The notes under the pieces were generated by a model. The model saw nothing but the letters and a program-made list of their open reading frames with translations, made no database searches and was not told where the DNA came from. A program made the translations under genes and the position numbers. Below are positions 7,155 to 11,686 of a stretch of 11,686 nucleotides of DNA, piece after piece. Every line of letters starts with the position of its first letter. Positions within the stretch are counted from its first letter, which is position 1. This stretch comes from CAVPGH01 sp046726955. Lineage in GTDB: Bacteria; Acidobacteriota; Vicinamibacteria; Fen-336. The DNA lies in the NCBI GenBank assembly GCA_046726955.1, contig JBKPBQ010000217.1:1-11686 (forward strand), given 5' to 3'.

Positions 7155-9476
7155 ATGGACATCGAGCGCATCGGAAAGTACAAGATCGTGGCGGAGATAG
7201 GCCGCGGGACCATGGGCCAGGTCTACAAGGCCCACGACCTGGTCCTGAATCGCTTCGTTGCGATCAAGACGCTCGCCTCGATGTCCGGGCTCGGCGACGA
7301 GAAGCACCAGCGCTTCCAGCGCGAGGCCCAGGCCGCGGCCCTCCTCAGCCACATGAACATCGTGACCGTCCACGACTTCGGCGAGGAGCAGGGCCTGCTC
7401 TACATGGCGATGGAGCTCCTCGAAGGAACGGACCTCCGCGAGGCCATCGACCGCGACCTGCTGAAGACGCTCGAGGACAAGATCTCGGTCATGGACCAGA
7501 TCCTCGCGGGGCTCGCCTTCGCGCACTCCAAGGGCGTCATCCACCGCGACCTGAAGCCCGCCAACGTCCACATCCAGCCCAACGGCCAGGTGAAGATCGT
7601 GGACTTCGGCCTCGCGCGCGTGAGCTCGTCGGACATGACGCAGGAAGGGATCGTCCTCGGCACGCCCAACTACATGTCGCCGGAGCAGGCGATGGGCGAC
7701 CGGGTGGACGCCCGCTCCGACATCTTCTCGGCGGGGGCCGTCTTCTACGAGATCCTCTCCAACCACAAGCCGTTCGACGCGGACTCGACGCCGGGTGTGC
7801 TCTTCCAGGTGGTACACAAGGAGCCCACGGGCATCCGTGAGTGGACTCCGGACGTCCCTCGCGTGCTCGTCGACGTGGTGGAGAAGGCGCTCGTCAAGGA
7901 CAAGACGCTGCGCTTCCAGACCGCGCGGCAGATGAAGATCGCTCTCTCCATCGCCCGTGCCGCGCTCGCCGGCGGGGCCGATCCCGACGCCTCGCTCGCC
8001 GAGGAGTCGCAGAGGGCCAGCCGCGCCGCCGGGAACCGGCCGGATCCTCCCGTGTTCCGCTCGAGCTCCACAGGATCGGGATCAGGATCGGGCTCGGGAT
8101 CGCACCCGGGCTACGTCGAGGGCACCGTCGCCCTCGACATGAGTCCCGTCGCGAAGAGGCGCGAAGGCTCGAAGCCGAGCGGTTCCACGCTCTCAGGCAG
8201 CGCGTCGACACACGTGCCTCGCGGACGATCCGGAAGAGTGCGGCCGGTGCCGGGCAAGCGGGCGCCCGTGCTCACGATCGTCCTCGGAGGGGCGCTGCTC
8301 CTCGGGCTCGCCGGAGGGGCGTACATGGTGCTCCTGCGGAAGCACGAAGCCCCGGCCACTCCCGCCCCCGGGCCGTCGGACAACGCCGAGGTGAGCGCCC
8401 TCACGACTGCGCTTGCGGAGACGCAGCTTCAGCTCGCCATGCGCGACCTCGAGGACAAGAACTACGACGCGGCGGTGGCCTCGGCGCAGCGCGTCCTCAA
8501 GATCGCCCCCGGCAGCCCGGCGGCGCGCCGGATCGTGGAGCAGGCCCGCCAGCGGAAGCAGCAGCTCGACACCGCGGTGAGCGAGGCCCGCCAGGCCCTC
8601 GAGGCCGGCAACGCGGCCGCCGCCTCGCAGTCGCTCTCGCAGATCCTCGAGCTCGATCCCCGGCATCCCGCCGCGACGGAGCTGAGCACGCGGCTCAACA
8701 CCGCGTTCCGCTCGAAGGCGGAGGACGCGGCGCGTTCGATGCGGCAGGCGCGCGGCGAGGCCGAGAAAGCCAAGGCCACGTCGGGCGAGGCGTACACGGA
8801 CGCGGCGCAGGACGCCCAGGAAGGCGAGGCCCTCCTCGCGAAGGGCGAGTTCGCGAACGCGACCCGCGCCTTCCTCGAGGCGCGCGACGGCTTCGACCGG
8901 GCTCGGCGCGCCGCGCGAGCGCCCGTGGCCGTCGCGACCACGGCACCTCCCGCGACGCGGCCGGGCACGGCGGCCGCGACTGCTCCGTCCTCGGGTCCCG
9001 CATCCCCCGCCGGGCCCCCGAGCGTCCCCTCCTTGGCTCCGAGCGCAGCGGCCGTCGTCCACCAGTTCGTGGCGGCCAAGACGGTGATCGGGGCGCGCAG
9101 CGCGCGCGGCGACCTCCAGGGCTTCGACACGGCGGACGTGAAGCAGCAGAAGATCCCCGACTTCGTGGGCCGCATCGAGTTCGAGACCGCTCCCGTGTCG
9201 CCGGCCTCGGGCCAGGACTTCTCGGTGCGCGTCTACCTGGTCAACGAAGGCAAGAAGCCGCTGCGGCTGAAGGCGGTCAGCCTCGTCACCACGGCGAACG
9301 GCGTGAAGACGCCGGCGAGCCTCACCCCGCTCGTCCGCGACATAGCCCCCGCGCAGCGGGCGATGGTCGCGGAGCTGCGCGGCGTCTGGGGCTCGGACGT
9401 CGCTTCGTGGAGCCTCGAGGCCGTCGTCACGTCGGATCGCGACGAGACGGCGACGAGCCGTTTGAGCTGGAAGTGA
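7155..9476 (+). CDS. Transmembrane Ser/Thr protein kinase with TPR-like repeats
   Basis: A 773-residue Hanks-type (PknB-like) kinase. The cytoplasmic catalytic domain (about 8-270) looks active: glycine loop GRGTMGQV (16-23), VAIK with Lys38, Glu57, HRDLKPAN (130-137) with catalytic Asp132, DFG (150-152), and GTPNYMSPE (169-177) closing an activation loop with several Ser/Thr (157-162). A low-complexity linker with five Gly-Ser pairs (307-316) leads to one TM helix (about 371-394). Outside the membrane are TPR-like helical repeats (about 420-467, 471-515 and a weaker one at 557-588), a Pro/Ala linker (590-632) and a C-terminal beta-rich domain of about 100 residues (672-773). That domain resembles a CARDB/Ig-like fold (VSPASGQDFSVRVYLVNEGK). 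The start MDIERIGKYKIV is the standard kinase beginning. The last domains probably sense or bind envelope ligands. No partner phosphatase gene is adjacent. Confidence 0.95.
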   Translation: MDIERIGKYKIVAEIGRGTMGQVYKAHDLVLNRFVAIKTLASMSGLGDEKHQRFQREAQAAALLSHMNIVTVHDFGEEQGLLYMAMELLEGTDLREAIDRDLLKTLEDKISVMDQILAGLAFAHSKGVIHRDLKPANVHIQPNGQVKIVDFGLARVSSSDMTQEGIVLGTPNYMSPEQAMGDRVDARSDIFSAGAVFYEILSNHKPFDADSTPGVLFQVVHKEPTGIREWTPDVPRVLVDVVEKALVKDKTLRFQTARQMKIALSIARAALAGGADPDASLAEESQRASRAAGNRPDPPVFRSSSTGSGSGSGSGSHPGYVEGTVALDMSPVAKRREGSKPSGSTLSGSASTHVPRGRSGRVRPVPGKRAPVLTIVLGGALLLGLAGGAYMVLLRKHEAPATPAPGPSDNAEVSALTTALAETQLQLAMRDLEDKNYDAAVASAQRVLKIAPGSPAARRIVEQARQRKQQLDTAVSEARQALEAGNAAAASQSLSQILELDPRHPAATELSTRLNTAFRSKAEDAARSMRQARGEAEKAKATSGEAYTDAAQDAQEGEALLAKGEFANATRAFLEARDGFDRARRAARAPVAVATTAPPATRPGTAAATAPSSGPASPAGPPSVPSLAPSAAAVVHQFVAAKTVIGARSARGDLQGFDTADVKQQKIPDFVGRIEFETAPVSPASGQDFSVRVYLVNEGKKPLRLKAVSLVTTANGVKTPASLTPLVRDIAPAQRAMVAELRGVWGSDVASWSLEAVVTSDRDETATSRLSWK
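8073..8102 (+). repeat. Five tandem 6-bp units encoding a Gly-Ser linker
   Basis: Five near-identical hexamers (GGATCG, GGATCA, GGATCG, GGCTCG, GGATCG) encode Gly-Ser five times at kinase residues 307-316. Units are six bases, so a change in copy number would keep the frame and only alter the length of the linker between the kinase domain and the membrane. Confidence 0.8.
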
Positions 9477-9505
9477 GCCGTTCGCGGTGCTGAAATAAGC
9501 TCGTT

Positions 9506-9510
9506 GGAGG
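9506..9510 (+). promoter_or_regulatory. Shine-Dalgarno site of the aminotransferase gene
   Basis: GGAGG lies five bases before the ATG at 9516, the best ribosome binding site in the window. It fixes that ATG as the start instead of the in-frame TTG at 9504, which would put the site inside the gene. Confidence 0.75.
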
Positions 9511-9515
9511 CGGAC

Positions 9516-10754
9516 ATGGAACCTGTCGTCTCCGAGCGCGGGCGCCGGATGCCGTCGTCGCCGATCCGCAAGCTGATGCCGCTCGCAGACGCGGCGCGGT
9601 CCCGGGGCGTCCACGTCTATCCCCTCAACATCGGCCAGCCCGACCTGGAGACGCCGGTGGCCATGCGACGACGCCTCGCCCAGGCTCCGAGCGTCATCGC
9701 CTACTCGCCCTCCGCGGGCACCCCGGAGTGCCTGGCCGCGCTGCAGGAGTATTACCGCCGGATCGGCCTCGACCTGGCGACCGACGAGATCATCGCCACG
9801 ACGGGCGGCAGCGAGGCCGTCCTCTTCGCGATGATGGCGGGAGCGTCGGTCGGCGACGACGTCCTGCTCGTCGAGCCCTTCTACACGAACTACCAGGCCT
9901 TTGCGACGATGGCCGGCCTGCGCCTCGTGCCGCTCACGACCCGCGGCGAGGACGGCTTCCACCTGCCGGCGCGCGAGGCCTGGGAGGCGGCGAAGACCCC
10001 GCGCACGCGGATGGTCCTCGTCTGCAACCCGAACAACCCGACGGGCACCGTCTACACCGCGGAGGAGCTCACGGTCGTGGCCGAGTTCTGCCGCGACCAC
10101 GGGCTCTTCCTCGTGGCCGACGAGGTCTACCGCGAGCTCGTCTTCGACGGGCGGAAGCACGTGAGCGCGCTCTCGCTCCGGGGCTTCGAGGCCAACGTGG
10201 TGGTGGTGGACAGCCTCTCCAAGCGCTACAGCGCCTGCGGCATCCGCCTGGGCTCGCTCGTCACGCGCAACCGCGAGCTCTACTCGGCCTGCTTCCGCAT
10301 GGCGCAGGGCCGGCTCTCGCCTCCGGGCCTCGCGCAGCTGCTGTCCCTGGGGATCACCGAGCTCGGTCCCGAGTACGTCGCGGGGCTCGTCGCGGAGTAC
10401 GAGGCTCGGCGGAACATCCTCTACGAGGGGCTGCGGAGCATTCCCGGCCTGCTCCTGCGCAAGCCCGAGGGGGCGTTCTACTTCGTCCCCCGCCTCCCCA
10501 TCGAGGACGCCGAGGACTTCGCGGCCTGGCTCCTCACGGACTGGAGCGTCGACGGGAAGACGGTGCTCGTCTCGCCGGCGCCCGGCTTCTACGCGACGCC
10601 GGGGCTGGGCCGCAACGAGGTGCGCATCGCCTACGTCCTCAAGAAGGAAGACCTCGTGGAGGCGGTCTCGGTGCTCGCCCAGGGTCTCGCGGCCTATCGC
10701 GAGGCCCGCGGTCTCCGTCCCCTCGCTTCCGCGAGTGCCGCCAGCGCGGGCTGA
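9516..10754 (+). CDS. PLP-dependent class I/II aminotransferase
   Basis: A 412-residue fold-type I aminotransferase, cytoplasmic and PLP-dependent, moving an amino group from an amino acid to a 2-oxo acid. Family landmarks are in order: NIGQPDLETP (38-47), TTGGSEAV (95-102) for phosphate binding, aromatic Tyr123 in PFYTNY, NPNNPTG (171-177) with the PLP-ring Asn174, ADEVY (201-205) with Asp202 and Tyr205, Schiff-base Lys236 in DSLSKRYSACGIRLG with phosphate-binding Arg244, and Arg370 (NEVRIAY) for the substrate carboxylate. It resembles the aspartate/aromatic aminotransferase subgroup (AAT-like, Igamma), but substrate cannot be read from the sequence. The last 12 residues form an Ala/Ser-rich tail. 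The gene starts 39 nt after the kinase stop with its own strong ribosome binding site, and ends 4 nt before the Tag start. Confidence 0.95.
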   Translation: MEPVVSERGRRMPSSPIRKLMPLADAARSRGVHVYPLNIGQPDLETPVAMRRRLAQAPSVIAYSPSAGTPECLAALQEYYRRIGLDLATDEIIATTGGSEAVLFAMMAGASVGDDVLLVEPFYTNYQAFATMAGLRLVPLTTRGEDGFHLPAREAWEAAKTPRTRMVLVCNPNNPTGTVYTAEELTVVAEFCRDHGLFLVADEVYRELVFDGRKHVSALSLRGFEANVVVVDSLSKRYSACGIRLGSLVTRNRELYSACFRMAQGRLSPPGLAQLLSLGITELGPEYVAGLVAEYEARRNILYEGLRSIPGLLLRKPEGAFYFVPRLPIEDAEDFAAWLLTDWSVDGKTVLVSPAPGFYATPGLGRNEVRIAYVLKKEDLVEAVSVLAQGLAAYREARGLRPLASASAASAG

Positions 10755-10758
10755 GACC

Positions 10759-11328
10759 GTGACGAAGCCGAAGGTCCGCTGCCCGTGGGCGGGCGACGAC
10801 CCGCTCTACCACGCCTATCACGACGAGGAGTGGGGACTGCCCCTCCACGACGACCGCGCGCTCTTCGAGCTGCTGAACCTCGAGGGCGCGCAGGCCGGCC
10901 TGAGCTGGATCACGATCCTCCGGAAGCGGCCCGCGTACCGGCGCGCGTTCGCGGGCTTCGACGCGAAGAAGGTGGCGCGCTTCGACCGCCGCCGGATCGA
11001 GACGCTCCTCCGCGATCCCGGCATCGTCCGCAACCGCCTGAAGGTCGAAGGCACCGTGAAGAACGCCCGCGCGTTCCTCGAGGTCGTCGCCGAGCACGGC
11101 AGCTTCGACCGCTATCTCTGGGACTTCGTGGGCGGGAAGCCGATCAAGAACCGCTGGCAGACGATGAAGGAGCTCCCCGCCGAGACCGCGGAGTCGCGCA
11201 CGCTCAGCAAGGACCTGCGCAAGCGCGGCTTCACGTTCGTGGGTCCCACGATCTGCTACGCGTTCATGCAGGCGGCGGGCCTCGTGAACGACCACCTGGT
11301 GGGCTGCTACCGCTACCGCCAGGTCTAG
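10759..11328 (+). CDS. tag: DNA-3-methyladenine glycosylase I
   Basis: A 189-residue Tag enzyme that removes 3-methyladenine from alkylated DNA as the first step of base excision repair. The match to E. coli Tag runs the full length: RCPWAGDDPLYHAYHDEEWG near the N-terminus, LEGAQAGLSWITILRKR (41-57), and FVGPTICYAFMQAAGLVNDH (160-179). All four zinc-snap ligands are present (Cys8, His21, His179, Cys183, equal to E. coli Cys4, His17, His175, Cys179). So are the base-pocket residues Tyr20, Glu42 and Trp50, so it should be active. The GTG at 10759 is chosen because it gives a normal family length (187 in E. coli) and follows the aminotransferase stop by 4 nt; a GTG at 10735 would add eight residues and overlap that gene. 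The next gene starts 6 nt after its stop. Confidence 0.97.
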   Translation: MTKPKVRCPWAGDDPLYHAYHDEEWGLPLHDDRALFELLNLEGAQAGLSWITILRKRPAYRRAFAGFDAKKVARFDRRRIETLLRDPGIVRNRLKVEGTVKNARAFLEVVAEHGSFDRYLWDFVGGKPIKNRWQTMKELPAETAESRTLSKDLRKRGFTFVGPTICYAFMQAAGLVNDHLVGCYRYRQV

Positions 11329-11334
11329 CCAACC

Positions 11335-11686
11335 GTGGCCGAGCCCATCGTCGTCGCCACGGGCGTCGTGATCCCCGCCGCGGCGATCGTCGTCCGCGCC
11401 GCGCGCTCCTCGGGGCCCGGCGGCCAGAACGTCAACAAGGTTGCCTCCAAGATCGAGCTGCGCGTGGACCTCGCCCAGGTCGAAGGCCTCGACGCGGCTG
11501 CGCGGGCCCGGCTCGACGCGCTCTCCGCGGGCCGCCGCGACGCCGAGGGACGCCTTCTTCTCACCAGCCAGCGGACGCGCGACCAGCACCGGAACCTCGA
11601 GGACGCGCGCGAGAAGGCCCGTCAGCTCGTGGCGCGCGCGCTCGTCGCCCCGCGTCCCCGCCGGCACACGCGGGCCACCGCGGGGG
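11335..11686 (+). CDS. arfB: ArfB/YaeJ-type GGQ peptidyl-tRNA hydrolase (cut by window edge)
   Basis: The first 117 residues of a small release-factor-like protein that rescues stalled ribosomes by hydrolysing peptidyl-tRNA without reading a stop codon. The catalytic motif is complete: RSSGPGGQNVNKVASKIELR (24-43), with GGQ at 29-31. The following region (RLLLTSQRTRDQHRNLEDA, 73-91) matches the rest of the RF-1-like domain. There is no stop-codon-recognition domain before the GGQ, which separates it from RF1/RF2. The visible end (PRPRRHTRATAG) is the start of the basic tail that in ArfB enters the empty mRNA channel. E. coli ArfB has 140 residues, so about 20-30 residues probably lie beyond the edge. 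The GTG start at 11335 is 6 nt after the Tag stop, indicating co-expression. A PrfH-like protein is a less likely alternative. Confidence 0.9.
   Translation, partial: MAEPIVVATGVVIPAAAIVVRAARSSGPGGQNVNKVASKIELRVDLAQVEGLDAAARARLDALSAGRRDAEGRLLLTSQRTRDQHRNLEDAREKARQLVARALVAPRPRRHTRATAG

Noticed and set aside
5654..7213. A 519-codon minus-strand open frame over the second permease and the kinase start
   Set aside because: Antisense to well-supported genes, Asp/His/Arg/Leu-rich shadow composition and no recognisable domain.
8193..10160. A 655-codon open frame on the minus strand across the kinase and aminotransferase genes
   Set aside because: It is antisense to two genes with full family motifs. 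Its translation is rich in Arg, Leu, Gly, Asp and His with no domain, as expected for the reverse frame of high-GC coding DNA.

Overview
This window is about 11.7 kb of very GC-rich bacterial DNA, tightly packed with 11 protein-coding genes in two divergent blocks. I see no rRNA, tRNA, CRISPR array, insertion sequence or phage gene. High GC, an Acidobacteriota-style transmembrane Ser/Thr kinase with TPR-like repeats, and an adaptor/ATPase/twin-permease ABC operon suggest a diderm such as Acidobacteriota. Myxococcota or Gemmatimonadota cannot be excluded from the sequence alone.

Left block (minus strand, 2348 down to 1). Three tightly linked genes encode an alpha/beta-hydrolase esterase, a YdeI/OmpD-associated-family protein, and the N-terminal half of an MMPL/RND-type exporter that runs off the left edge. 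The esterase and YdeI genes overlap by 4 nt, and the exporter starts 3 nt after the YdeI stop. A TAGAAT box sits exactly where it would make the esterase mRNA leaderless.

Middle block (plus strand, 2464-6946). One operon encodes a periplasmic adaptor (HlyD/MacA type), a MacB/LolD-type ATPase and two different MacB/FtsX-fold permeases. The junctions are -8, +4 and -1 nt, so this looks like one translationally coupled export complex with a heterodimeric membrane part. No outer-membrane channel gene is visible.

Right block (plus strand, 7155-11686). After a 208-nt intergenic region with repeated TGACGT boxes and a TAATAT box comes a complete transmembrane Ser/Thr protein kinase. It has TPR-like repeats and a probable Ig/CARDB-like C-terminal domain outside the membrane. 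Then follow a class I/II PLP aminotransferase, 3-methyladenine DNA glycosylase I (Tag) and an ArfB-type GGQ ribosome-rescue hydrolase cut by the right edge. The last three are closely spaced and probably co-transcribed.

Most of the window is recognisable housekeeping and envelope biology. I did not find a clearly undescribed system. The points most worth a second look are the kinase's exported sensor half beside the efflux operon, the aminotransferase-Tag-ArfB grouping, the possible leaderless promoter, and the restriction of GTG starts to translationally coupled internal genes.
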